Notes under the pieces: generated by a model | Told to the model about the DNA's origin: nothing | The model's input: only the letters and a program-made list of their open reading frames with translations | The model's database searches: none | DNA from: Propionicimonas sp. | Lineage (GTDB): Bacteria > Actinomycetota > Actinomycetes > Propionibacteriales > Propionibacteriaceae | Assembly: GCA_013791955.1 (NCBI GenBank) | Contig: VMSW01000006.1 | Span: forward strand, 1-64,000 | DNA: 64,000 nucleotides | Direction: 5' to 3' | Shown: in pieces, positions 7,958 through 16,242 of the stretch | How positions within the stretch are numbered: position 1 is the first letter of the stretch | Layout of the letters: every line of letters begins with the position of its first letter | Position numbers and translations under genes: made by a program

Positions 7958-8871
7958 CAGACCAACTCCTCAGTGCCAGCGGCCCGCACATATAGACCGA
8001 CCATGACGATGATCGTGGCCATCAAAATGAACGACAGCGCCGCCGCAGTCGGATAGTCCAAGACCCGCAAGAACTGGGCATCGATGACTTGGCCGATCAT
8101 CACCGTCTGGGTGTTGCCCAGCAGTTTCGAGTTGATGTAGTCGCCTGCTGCTGGGATGAAGGTCAACAGGGTGCCGGAGACCACCCCCGGCAATGACAGC
8201 GGCCAAATCACCTTCCAGAAGGTGTTCCAGCCATTGGCGTACAGGTCGCCGGCAGCGTCCAGGTAGCGCAGATCGAGGCGCTCCAGCGAGGTATAGAGGG
8301 GCAGCACCATGAACGGCAGGAAGTTGTAGGCCAGGCCGGAGATCACCGCGAACGGCGAGTAGAGCAGCGCATCACTGGTCACCAGTCCCAGCCACTGCAA
8401 CACGTGAATCAGTCCGGTGGCCCGGAAGAAGCCGGTCACCGGCCCGGTATCGGTAAGGATGATCTGCCAGGCCAGCGTCCGGATCAGGAAGTTGGTGAAG
8501 AAGGGCGCAATAACCAGCACCAGCAGCATGGTCTTGAACCGCCCGGAACGGTGCGCAATGAACCAGGCCAGCGGGTAGCCGACCAGCAGCGTGATCACGG
8601 TCGCGGAGCCGGCATAGATCAGCGAACGCAGGAACTGCGGCCAATACCGACCCAACGCTTCGGCATACGTCTGGAAATGCCAGGTGAGGACGAAGCCGTT
8701 GTCGATGTCGCCGGTCTGCAGCGACTGGGAGGCCAGCGAGAAGGTGGGCACAACGAAGAAGACGGTCAGCCACAGCATCGCTGGCGCCAACAGAATCAGC
8801 GGGGTGAAGGTACCCCACCGCCGCACCGCCCGGCGCTTGACCGGACGGACACCGGGGACCACCAGTGCCAT
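7957..8871 (-). CDS. potB: Polyamine ABC transporter permease, PotB-like
   Basis: A 304-residue permease with a cytoplasmic N-terminus (RPVKRRAVRRW) and six predicted helices. Its EAA loop is near LDLRYLDAAGDLYANGWNTF. It pairs with PotC to form the membrane channel of a spermidine/putrescine-type importer. Its start and the potA stop share one base (TGATG), and its stop likewise overlaps the potC start, giving tightly coupled translation of the transporter subunits. Confidence 0.88.
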   Translation of the reverse strand: MALVVPGVRPVKRRAVRRWGTFTPLILLAPAMLWLTVFFVVPTFSLASQSLQTGDIDNGFVLTWHFQTYAEALGRYWPQFLRSLIYAGSATVITLLVGYPLAWFIAHRSGRFKTMLLVLVIAPFFTNFLIRTLAWQIILTDTGPVTGFFRATGLIHVLQWLGLVTSDALLYSPFAVISGLAYNFLPFMVLPLYTSLERLDLRYLDAAGDLYANGWNTFWKVIWPLSLPGVVSGTLLTFIPAAGDYINSKLLGNTQTVMIGQVIDAQFLRVLDYPTAAALSFILMATIIVMVGLYVRAAGTEELV

Positions 8872-9968
8872 CAGTCGGCCCCGATCACGAAGGCGTGATG
8901 GGGATCCCAGGCGATGGTCACCTGCTCACCAAGCGTGGCCCGGGCAGTGCCGTCATTCGGCTGAGTAACCGTGAGTTCCTGCCCCCAAGGCATCCGCACC
9001 AGATAGGTGGTGGACACGCCATTGAAGGAGGCGTCGGTCACCTCGCCGGACAACTTGTTGGTCCAGACGCTGTCGTTGGCCGAAACCAACCGCAGCTTCT
9101 CCGGACGGATTCCCAGCCGCAGTCCATCGGGGGCCTCGGTCGGAATCGCGCCAGACTCCACCACCAAGGACGTGCCGTGGCTAGCGACCGTGGTGCGATC
9201 GCCAGCCACCGCGGTGACCTCAATCGGCAGCAGATTCGATTGCCCCAGGAAGTTCGCCACGAAGGCGGTGGCGGGTTTGTCGTAGAGCGCCGCCGGCTCA
9301 CCCAGCTGCTCGATGCGGCCTGCGCGCATCACCGCGACGGTGTCGGCCATGGTCATGGCTTCTTCCTGGTCGTGGGTGACGTGGATGAAGGTGATGCCAA
9401 CTTCCTGCTGGATGCGCTTGAGCTCAATCTGCATCTCCCGACGCAGTTTGAGATCCAGCGCGCCCAGCGGTTCGTCCAGCAGCAGGATCTCTGGCTCGTT
9501 CACGATCGCCCGAGCCAGGGCCACCCGCTGCTGCATACCACCGGAGAGCTGCCGTGGCTTCTGCTTGGCCCGATCGGCCAGCTTCACCAACTCCAGCGCC
9601 TCCATGGCCTTGGTCTTCCAATTGGCCACCTTCAACTGCCGCAGGCCGAAGCCGACGTTGTCGATGATGTTCAAATGCGGGAAGAGCGCGTAGCTCTGGA
9701 ACACCGTGTTCACTCGGCGCTGGTGAGCGCGAGTGTTGGTGATGTCGTCGGTGCCGAGGAAGATCCGACCAGAGGTCGGCTCTTCCAGCCCGGCGATCAT
9801 TCGCAGCGTCGTGGTCTTCCCACACCCGGACGGGCCGAGTAGAGCGAAGAACGAGCCCGGCGGCACGTCCAGATCGATGCCGTTGACGGCAACGAAATCG
9901 TCGTATTCGCGGAACAACTCCACCAATCGCAGCTCGCCGGTGGCCTTTCGCGTCGCACCCTCAACCAT
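8871..9968 (-). CDS. potA: Polyamine ABC transporter ATP-binding protein, PotA-like
   Basis: A 365-residue ATPase with Walker A GPSGCGKTTTLRMIAGL, the signature LSGGMQQRVALARAI, Walker B EILLLDEPLGALD and the switch His in FIHVTHDQEEAMTMAD. The C-terminal third is a TOBE-type regulatory domain as in PotA/MalK ATPases. It energises uptake through PotB/PotC. It follows potD by only 2 bp. Homologues can also serve other substrates, so the polyamine call rests on the neighbours. Confidence 0.92.
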   Translation of the reverse strand: MVEGATRKATGELRLVELFREYDDFVAVNGIDLDVPPGSFFALLGPSGCGKTTTLRMIAGLEEPTSGRIFLGTDDITNTRAHQRRVNTVFQSYALFPHLNIIDNVGFGLRQLKVANWKTKAMEALELVKLADRAKQKPRQLSGGMQQRVALARAIVNEPEILLLDEPLGALDLKLRREMQIELKRIQQEVGITFIHVTHDQEEAMTMADTVAVMRAGRIEQLGEPAALYDKPATAFVANFLGQSNLLPIEVTAVAGDRTTVASHGTSLVVESGAIPTEAPDGLRLGIRPEKLRLVSANDSVWTNKLSGEVTDASFNGVSTTYLVRMPWGQELTVTQPNDGTARATLGEQVTIAWDPHHAFVIGAD

Positions 9969-9970
9969 GA

Positions 9971-11197
9971 CTAGCCGGTTACCAGCGCCTGGAACTGACG
10001 GGTGAAGGTGGTCTCTTCTTCGGCCGTCAAGCCACGGAAGACCTGGGACTTGGCCAGCGTGGCGTCGCTGGGGAAGATGAGGTCGTTGTTCGCCATCGAA
10101 GGATCCGACTTAGTGAGGACTTCCTTCACACCCTGCACCGGAGCGATGTAGTTGACGTAGGCGGCAACCTCGGCCATCACCTTCGGGTCGTAGTAGTAGT
10201 TGATTACCTTCTCGGCGTTCTTCTTGTGCTGAGCCATCGCCGGGATCACGAAGTTGTCCGACCACAGCGTGAAGCCCTTCTCCGGCAGCACGAAGCCCAG
10301 GCTTGGGTTGTCGAGGCGCAACTGCACCACGTCGCCGGTCCAGGCCACACAGGCTGCGGTATCACCGGAGGCCAGCGGCTTGGTGTAGTCGTTGCCGGTG
10401 AAGCCCTTGATCTGGCCAGCATCCTTGGCATCGCTGAGCACCTGAAGGGCCGCAGCGAAATCTTCGGCAGTGAAGTTGTCCAGCCTCTTGCCCTGCTCCA
10501 TCAAGATCAGACCGACGGTGTCGCGCATCTCGGTCAGCAGGGTGACCTTGCCCTTCAAGGTGGCATCGTGCAGCAGCTGATCGATGGTGGTCACGGCCTT
10601 GCCGCCGGTCGACTTGGGGTTGTAGGCAATGCCGGCGAACCCGCTCTGCCAGGGCAGCGAGAAGGCGCGGCCCGGATCGAACTCGACGTTGGTCAGCGAG
10701 GTAGCCAGGTTGGCCGCGTTGGGAATGTTGGCCTTGTCGAGCGGCTGAATGTAGCCGAGTCGCTTTAGCCGAGCCACCATCCAGTCGGTGCTGCACCAGA
10801 CATCGCGACCGGTGTCTTTGCCAGCCTCCAGCAGCGGACGGACCTTGGCGAAGAACTCGTCGTTGTCGTTGTAGTCCTCGTTGTACTTGACCTTGATGCC
10901 GCTCTCTTTGATGAAGGCGTCCAAGGTGGGCCGCTTGCCCTTGTCATTCACGTCGATGTACTGAGGCCAGTTCGACCAGTTGACGACCTTTTCGGTATCG
11001 GAAAGGTCCGGCGCGGAAAGCGGAGTCTTACTGGCGCCGGCCGAGGCGGTCGGGGCCTTACCCGGCGTGCCACAGGCCGCCAGGAAACCGGTCGCGGCCA
11101 CTGCCGCCAAACCGCCGAGTGCAGTTCGCCGAGTGATCGCCGAACGCGCGAAGGCAGCTAATTGTGGGTTGAACTCAGGTTCGCGATTGGTAGCCAT
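9971..11197 (-). CDS. potD: Polyamine-binding lipoprotein, PotD-like
   Basis: A 408-residue periplasmic-type binding protein anchored as a lipoprotein. The N-terminus holds SAITRRTALGGLAAVAATG followed by LAAC, a signal peptide with a twin-arginine-like pair and a lipobox whose Cys would be lipidated. The mature part resembles spermidine/putrescine-binding SBP proteins, including VVNWSNWPQYIDV near residue 70. A strong Shine-Dalgarno (AGGAGGGG) precedes the ATG. It opens the pot-gab operon, and its promoter lies in the region shared with the divergent Lrp regulator. Confidence 0.9.
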   Translation of the reverse strand: MATNREPEFNPQLAAFARSAITRRTALGGLAAVAATGFLAACGTPGKAPTASAGASKTPLSAPDLSDTEKVVNWSNWPQYIDVNDKGKRPTLDAFIKESGIKVKYNEDYNDNDEFFAKVRPLLEAGKDTGRDVWCSTDWMVARLKRLGYIQPLDKANIPNAANLATSLTNVEFDPGRAFSLPWQSGFAGIAYNPKSTGGKAVTTIDQLLHDATLKGKVTLLTEMRDTVGLILMEQGKRLDNFTAEDFAAALQVLSDAKDAGQIKGFTGNDYTKPLASGDTAACVAWTGDVVQLRLDNPSLGFVLPEKGFTLWSDNFVIPAMAQHKKNAEKVINYYYDPKVMAEVAAYVNYIAPVQGVKEVLTKSDPSMANNDLIFPSDATLAKSQVFRGLTAEEETTFTRQFQALVTG

Positions 11198-11247
11198 GGC
11201 CCCTCCTAGTCAGTGGTGAAGATGTTGTCAGGAATTGTGGTGCGCCA

Positions 11248-11430
11248 TCAGGTGTTTGAGCCGTGGACCGAGGCCAAGGCTTGAGAGTGGTGGTGGAAGT
11301 ACCCGTTGCCGCCAGGCAAGCCGATGGCTGCTTCGTGGCCAAGCAGGGTCTGAGCAGCAGGCAAGCAGGCTAACGCAGCGTTGATGGCCTCGACGTAGTC
11401 ACCGCCGACCAAGTTCTTCAAAGCTGCCAT
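11248..11430 (-). CDS. Small ORF (60 aa) upstream of potD, possible aldehyde dehydrogenase remnant
   Basis: A 60-codon frame with a good Shine-Dalgarno (GGAGGGG, 4 bases before the ATG) very like the one in front of potD. Its first residues, LKNLVGGDYVEA, resemble the start of gamma-aminobutyraldehyde dehydrogenases. The rest, including NGYFHHHSQALASVHGSN, does not match that family. It may be a leftover start of a deleted dehydrogenase gene, a leader peptide of the pot operon, or a real small protein. The aldehyde dehydrogenase idea is attractive because that enzyme is the step missing here. Confidence 0.45.
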   Translation of the reverse strand: MAALKNLVGGDYVEAINAALACLPAAQTLLGHEAAIGLPGGNGYFHHHSQALASVHGSNT

Positions 11431-11565
11431 CTGGCCCCTCCGTTCGGGCGCTACCCCACCAGTCAGTAGGTGACAGAGTAATCCGTATTTGTTTCGAGTG
11501 GGTTACTGCGAGATTCGTAGAGATACGAGTTGCTACCTGCGGTTTCAGCAGGCAAGATCGTGCGC

Positions 11566-12066
11566 ATGGCTTCTCCTCGAACGGGCTCCCGGGACGATCC
11601 CGATGAGCACCGTCCCGCGTTGGTGATGGACGAGATCAGTAAGCGGATTATCGAACTCCTCCAGACCGACGGGCGCAAGCCCTACGTCAGCATTGCCGCT
11701 GAAGTCGGGCTATCTGAGGGTGCGGTTCGCCAGCGCGTCCAGCGGTTGACCGATGCCGGGATGATGCAGATCGTCGCCGTCACCGACCCCTTGTTGGTCG
11801 GTTTCACTAGGCAGGCAATGATCGGCATCAAGACTCAAGGCGATTCCGGGCCCGTTGCCGATGCGCTGTGTCAGATCCAGCAGGTCGACTATGTGGTCAC
11901 CACTGCTGGCAGCTTCGATCTGCTCGCCGAAGTCGTCTGCGAAGGCGACTCCGAGTTGCTCAACGTCCTGATGACCCAGATTCGGGTGATCCCGGGCGTC
12001 ACCCACACCGAGACCTTCGTGTATTTGAAACTGAACAAGCAGCACTACGACTGGGGAACTAGATGA
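11566..12066 (+). CDS. Lrp/AsnC family transcriptional regulator
   Basis: A 166-residue regulator. The winged helix-turn-helix runs from MDEISKRIIELLQTDGR through VSIAAEVGLSEGAVRQRVQRL, followed by a C-terminal RAM (ACT-like) ligand domain ending in TFVYLKLNKQHYDWG. The ATG at 11566 is preferred to the upstream TTG at 11530. It diverges from the potD operon and overlaps the start of the aminotransferase gene (ATGA), so it probably controls both directions in response to an amine or amino acid. Similar Lrp genes adjoin polyamine catabolic genes in other actinobacteria. Confidence 0.9.
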   Translation: MASPRTGSRDDPDEHRPALVMDEISKRIIELLQTDGRKPYVSIAAEVGLSEGAVRQRVQRLTDAGMMQIVAVTDPLLVGFTRQAMIGIKTQGDSGPVADALCQIQQVDYVVTTAGSFDLLAEVVCEGDSELLNVLMTQIRVIPGVTHTETFVYLKLNKQHYDWGTR

Positions 12067-13484
12067 GCGAACAGCCCACCACCGCCAACCAGACCCGCGC
12101 CGGCACCGACTACGCCACCGCCGCCAGAGACCACCTTTGGGGCCACTTCACCCGGCATTCGGTGTACGAACCGACCGAAACTGGTGGACGCGGCGGGCAG
12201 ATGCCGATCATCGTTCGCGGTAAGGGTCACACCATCTGGGACAACAACGGCAAGAGCTACTTCGATGGTCTCTCCGGCCTGTTTACCGTCCAGGTTGGTC
12301 ATGGCCGCGAGGAACTGGCCGAAGCTGCGGCCAAGCAGGCCCGTGAACTGGCCTTCTTCCCGCTGTGGAGCTACGCCCATCCGCAGGCGATCGAGCTGGC
12401 TGAGCGCCTGGCCGCCTACGCCCCCGGTGATCTGAACCGGGTCTTCTTCACCACCGGCGGTGGCGAGGCCGTCGAGTCGGCTTGGAAGCTGGCCAAGCAG
12501 TACTTCAAGCTCACCGGCAAGCCCACCAAGACCAAAGTGATCTCGCGGGCGGTGGCCTATCACGGCACCCCGCAGGGCGCCCTGTCGATCACCGGCATCC
12601 CGGCGGCCAAGGCGATGTTCGAACCGCTGGTTCCCGGTGGGCTGAAAGTGCCCAACACCGGCTTCTACCGGGCACCGGAGCATCTGCGGGCCGACGAGTA
12701 CGCCTTTGGCCAGTGGGCGGCGAACCGCATCGAAGAAATGATCGAGTTCGAAGGCGCCGACACCGTCGCTGCGGTCTTCCTTGAGCCGGTGCAGAACTCC
12801 GGCGGCTGCTTCCCACCGCCGCCGGGCTACTTCGAGCGCGTCCGCCAGATCTGCGACGAGCACGACGTCCTGCTGGTCTCAGATGAGACCATCTGCGCCT
12901 TTGGTCGAATCGGCTCGATGTTTGCCTGCGACGACTTCAACTACGTGCCCGACATCATCACCACCGCCAAGGGGCTGACCTCCGGGTACTCCCCGATCGG
13001 CGCGATGATCGCCTCGGAGCGGTTGTTCGAGCCGTTCAAGTCCGGCACCAACAGCTTCGCCCACGGCTTCACCTTCGGTGGCCACCCGGTCTCGGCTGCG
13101 GTGGCGATGGCCAACCTGGACATCATGGAAGCCGAAGGTCTCAATGCCCGGGTGGCCGAAAAAGCGCCGGCCTTCAAGGCTGAGCTCGACACGCTGTTGG
13201 ACATCCCGATCGTCGGCGACATCCGCGGCGCGGGCTACTTCTACGGCATCGAACTGGTCAAGGACAAGGCCACTCGGGAGACCTTCAACGAGGACGAATC
13301 CGAGCGTCTGCTGCGCGGCTTCCTATCCAAGGCTCTCTACGAGGCTGGGCTCTATTGCCGCGCTGACGATCGCGGCGACCCGGTTGTGCAGTTGGCTCCG
13401 CCCCTGACCATCGGGGAGCCGGAGTTCGCCGAAATCACCGGCATTTTGCGTCAGGTGCTGACTGAGGCCAGCAACCTGCTCTGA
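12063..13484 (+). CDS. Class-III aminotransferase, putrescine/diamine type
   Basis: A 473-residue PLP enzyme of the omega-amino-acid:pyruvate / putrescine:pyruvate group. It has FTTGGGEAVESAWKLAKQYF, the PLP Asp in LLVSDETICAFGRIGSMFA, the Schiff-base Lys in TTAKGLTSGYSPIGAM and GFTFGGHPVSAAVAMAN. In context it would remove one amino group from putrescine to give 4-aminobutanal, feeding gabT and gabD after oxidation. It is co-translated with the Lrp regulator. A GabT-like or beta-alanine transaminase role is a possible alternative. Confidence 0.85.
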   Translation: MSEQPTTANQTRAGTDYATAARDHLWGHFTRHSVYEPTETGGRGGQMPIIVRGKGHTIWDNNGKSYFDGLSGLFTVQVGHGREELAEAAAKQARELAFFPLWSYAHPQAIELAERLAAYAPGDLNRVFFTTGGGEAVESAWKLAKQYFKLTGKPTKTKVISRAVAYHGTPQGALSITGIPAAKAMFEPLVPGGLKVPNTGFYRAPEHLRADEYAFGQWAANRIEEMIEFEGADTVAAVFLEPVQNSGGCFPPPPGYFERVRQICDEHDVLLVSDETICAFGRIGSMFACDDFNYVPDIITTAKGLTSGYSPIGAMIASERLFEPFKSGTNSFAHGFTFGGHPVSAAVAMANLDIMEAEGLNARVAEKAPAFKAELDTLLDIPIVGDIRGAGYFYGIELVKDKATRETFNEDESERLLRGFLSKALYEAGLYCRADDRGDPVVQLAPPLTIGEPEFAEITGILRQVLTEASNLL

Positions 13485-13503
13485 CCCCTGGAGGGGGTGT
13501 GTG

Positions 13504-13539
13504 CCGGCCGTGGCCGCCTTTGTCGGCGGCCACGGCCGG
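13504..13539. terminator. Perfect 15-bp stem hairpin between convergent genes
   Basis: CCGGCCGTGGCCGCC and GGCGGCCACGGCCGG flank a six-base TTTGTC loop. It sits between the convergent aminotransferase and membrane-protein genes and probably stops transcription from both sides. Confidence 0.85.
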
Positions 13540-13579
13540 TGTCAGTTCTGTTGGCCGCTGCGCGACCCGTCCCGGTGAG

Positions 13580-14071
13580 CTAATCCTGCAGGGCGCGGCG
13601 CAATGCCTCGAACCGCTGCTCCAGGGCTTCCAGGCGAGCCGCGAGGGCCGGATCACCGCTCGCACCGGCTGCGGGCGTCGCGGCGGCCGGCTCCCGCCGG
13701 GCGAAACGCAAGTAGCCGATTGCGACCGTCACCACCAGGGCAAAGGCCACCACGATGAAACGCCAAATGCTCTGGTCTGAGGAAACCGTGACGCCGACCG
13801 CGTAGAGCATCGTGAACACCCCGCCCAGCAGCACCCCATTGGAGATGACCTCCTGCCCAGGCGGCAACAGCAGCGAGATGGCCAGGATCAGGGTGGCAAT
13901 CACCAACAAGATGATCCCGGTGACCAGCCGCCAGGTGTCATAGGCGTCGCTGTCGTAGCCACTAGCAGTTGGCTCCGGGTAGAAGGTCGAAACGCCGATC
14001 CCGACGAAGCCGACCACCACCAGCCCGAGAAAGAACGCGAAAATGATCTGTAAGGCACCGTTGCGCTTCAT
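13580..14071 (-). CDS. Hypothetical membrane protein with C-terminal coiled coil
   Basis: A 163-residue protein with four predicted helices (near residues 8-28, 48-68, 78-95 and 103-122). An Ala-rich linker follows, then a short coiled-coil tail (LAARLEALEQRFEALRRAL). The tail suggests oligomerisation or a cytoplasmic partner. I do not recognise a named family with certainty. It stands alone between a strong terminator on its 3' side and the repeat array on its 5' side, so it is probably monocistronic with its promoter near 14072-14110. Confidence 0.72.
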   Translation of the reverse strand: MKRNGALQIIFAFFLGLVVVGFVGIGVSTFYPEPTASGYDSDAYDTWRLVTGIILLVIATLILAISLLLPPGQEVISNGVLLGGVFTMLYAVGVTVSSDQSIWRFIVVAFALVVTVAIGYLRFARREPAAATPAAGASGDPALAARLEALEQRFEALRRALQD

Positions 14072-14114
14072 TTCTCCAACCTAGCGCGGCTACCTCTCGC
14101 CGGGCTGTACTAAA

Positions 14115-14368
14115 CCCAGTTGGCTGAGCCCGCCTGTCCTGAGCTTGTCGAAGGGTCGAAGCCCTTCGACAAGCTCAGGGAGCTGGGGGTCAAGTTGGCT
14201 GAGCCCGTCGAAGCCCTTCGACAAGCTCAGGGAACTGGGGGTCAAGTTGGCTGAGCCCGTCGAAGCCCTTCGACAAGCTCAGGGAACTGGGGGTCAAGTT
14301 GGCTGAGCCCGTCGAAGCCCTTCGACAAGCTCAGGGAACTGGGGACCGCTCAGGGAACTGGGGACCGC
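14115..14368. repeat. 52-bp tandem array of the inverted-repeat family
   Basis: Units starting GCCCTTCGACAAGCTCAGGG begin at 14161, 14213, 14265 and 14317, an exact 52-bp period. Each unit holds arm A then arm B (GGCTGAGCCCGTCGAA), so each can form a hairpin. A 20-bp subrepeat (AACTGGGGACCGCTCAGGG) ends the array at the stop codon of the next gene. There are no unique spacers, so it is not a CRISPR array. Confidence 0.93.
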
Positions 14369-15439
14369 TCAGGGGACGAGCTGCGCCGGACGGGCCAACA
14401 CGGGCACCTTCGCCAAGCTGACCCGCAACCGGTCCCCAACCGAGACCGTGTCGGTGGCTGGATGCTGCACCCGCACCAGCGTGTCGTCAGCAGTGCGCAC
14501 CAGGGTGCGACGGAAGCTACCGAGGAAGCTGGATTCAGCCACCACAGCATCCACGCCAGGCTCATTCGGGCCAACCAACAGCAAATTCTCCGGCCGCAAG
14601 TAGACCTCCACCGGCCCGTCGGCGATCGGTTCGCGCAACGGCACCTCCTGGCCAAAGACGATCGCCTTGGCCCCGATGGCCACCCCAGCCACCCTGCTGG
14701 ACAACCCAACGAACTCGGCCACTAGGGCGGTAGCTGGCCGCAGGTAGAGATCCTCAGGGGTGCCGATCTGCTCGATTTGCCCGGCCCCCATCACCGCCAC
14801 CCGATCGGAAACGGCCAGAGCCTCCTCCTGATCGTGGGTGACGAAGACCGTAGTGATCCCCAGGCGCAACTGAATCTGACGGATCTCATCGCGCAGCGAC
14901 ACCCGCACTTTGGCATCCAGCGCCGACAACGGCTCATCAAGCAACAACACTCGGGGCTCCGTTACCAGCGCCCGGGCCAGGGCCACCCGCTGCTGCTGGC
15001 CGCCGGAGAGCTGATGGGGGAACCGGTCGGCGAAATCAGCCAGGCCCACCAGGTCCAACGCCACCCCCGCCCGCTGCTTAGCCAAGCCGCCAGCCACCTT
15101 CCGGCGACGCAGCCCGAAGGCGACATTGTCCAAGACCCGCAGGTGCGGGAACAGCGAGTAGGACTGAAACACCATGCCGATATCGCGGTGGTTCACCGGG
15201 ACGGCAGAGACGTCCCGACCGCCAAACAGCACCGCACCGGAATCGGCAGTCTCCAGGCCTGCCAGCACCCGCAGAGCGGTGGTCTTCCCGCAACCGGAGG
15301 GGCCAAGCAGCGAGACGAACTCGCCGGGGGCGATGTCGAGATCCAGGCCATGCAGCACCACATGTTCGCCGAAGCTCTTACGGATAGTGCGCAACTCAAC
15401 CCGGGTTCCTTCGGGTTGGAGATCAAGGGCTGCGGTCAT
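14369..15439 (-). CDS. ABC transporter ATP-binding protein (second importer)
   Basis: A 356-residue importer ATPase: Walker A GPSGCGKTTALRVLAGL, signature LSGGQQQRVALARAL, Walker B RVLLLDEPLSALD, switch His in VFVTHDQEEALAVSD and a C-terminal TOBE-like domain. The ATG at 15439 overlaps the permease stop (ATGA); a longer frame to 15829 only shadows the permease. The stop codon comes from the terminal CTGAGC of the neighbouring repeat array. Related ATPases serve iron, phosphonate, polyamine or thiamine uptake; the substrate is undetermined. Confidence 0.9.
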   Translation of the reverse strand: MTAALDLQPEGTRVELRTIRKSFGEHVVLHGLDLDIAPGEFVSLLGPSGCGKTTALRVLAGLETADSGAVLFGGRDVSAVPVNHRDIGMVFQSYSLFPHLRVLDNVAFGLRRRKVAGGLAKQRAGVALDLVGLADFADRFPHQLSGGQQQRVALARALVTEPRVLLLDEPLSALDAKVRVSLRDEIRQIQLRLGITTVFVTHDQEEALAVSDRVAVMGAGQIEQIGTPEDLYLRPATALVAEFVGLSSRVAGVAIGAKAIVFGQEVPLREPIADGPVEVYLRPENLLLVGPNEPGVDAVVAESSFLGSFRRTLVRTADDTLVRVQHPATDTVSVGDRLRVSLAKVPVLARPAQLVP

Positions 15440-16242
15440 GGTCGGTCCGTTCCTGTGTTGAAGCGGCCGGCCCGTCCGATGACGATCAGCAGCCCGAAAG
15501 CAAATGCCAGTGAAAGCAGGGTGAAGATGGCCGAGGCATAGGTATCTATCTTGCTCACCACCAGCAGGGAGGTTTGTAGCACCGCTCGATTCAGCAGGGA
15601 GGCGATAGTGAACTCCCCCAGCACCACAGCGGTCGAGATCAGCGAAGCCGCCAGCAGTCCCGTGCGCAGATTCGGCACCAGCACCAGGCCAATCACGCTC
15701 GGCCAGCTGGCCCCCAGGGAGCGAGCGGCCTCGGTGAGCGTCAACAGATCGATGGCATCGATTGAGGCCTGAATGGAGCGGAAGGCGAACGGCAACACGG
15801 TGATGCCGTATGCGAAAGCCAACGTCCACGCACCAGTGCCAACGCTGCGTCCGATGACCAAATAGATCGGCGCCAGGCCCACCACCAGCACGATCGCCGG
15901 AATCGAAATCGGCAACAGCACCAGGAACTCGAACAGCCGCCGCAACCCCGGAAAGCGCAGGTTGACCAGGATCATCGTCGGTGCCAACAACACCAGCACC
16001 AGCCCAACCGTGACCACCGCCAGCACCAGCGAGTTGGTCAAGCCCGTCCAGATCGGCGCCAGAACTCGCGAGTTGGCAGGGTCGAACACCCGGGCCCAGT
16101 TGACCAGCGAATACCCGGTCCCGTCCCGCAGGGTGTAGAGGAAGGTGCTGACCATCGGGACGGCAAACACCAGTCCCACCGTCACCCCGATCACCGCTCG
16201 GGTAGCCCGGCTGGGCGCTATTGATGCACTCACGACTGCCAT
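15436..16242 (-). CDS. ABC transporter permease (second importer, subunit 2)
   Basis: About 268 residues with six predicted helices. The EAA loop is near LLTLTEAARSLGASWPSV. It would be the second channel subunit of the importer. I use ATG 16242; GTG 16233, which forms a GTGA overlap with the preceding permease stop, is a fair alternative. A frame extension to 16278 lies inside the upstream gene and is unlikely. It is followed directly by the ATPase. Confidence 0.85.
   Translation of the reverse strand: MAVVSASIAPSRATRAVIGVTVGLVFAVPMVSTFLYTLRDGTGYSLVNWARVFDPANSRVLAPIWTGLTNSLVLAVVTVGLVLVLLAPTMILVNLRFPGLRRLFEFLVLLPISIPAIVLVVGLAPIYLVIGRSVGTGAWTLAFAYGITVLPFAFRSIQASIDAIDLLTLTEAARSLGASWPSVIGLVLVPNLRTGLLAASLISTAVVLGEFTIASLLNRAVLQTSLLVVSKIDTYASAIFTLLSLAFAFGLLIVIGRAGRFNTGTDRP

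Noticed and set aside
14115-14368. Possible CRISPR array
   Set aside because: The 52-bp units are identical end to end with no unique spacers, there are no cas genes, and the sequence belongs to a dispersed repeat family.
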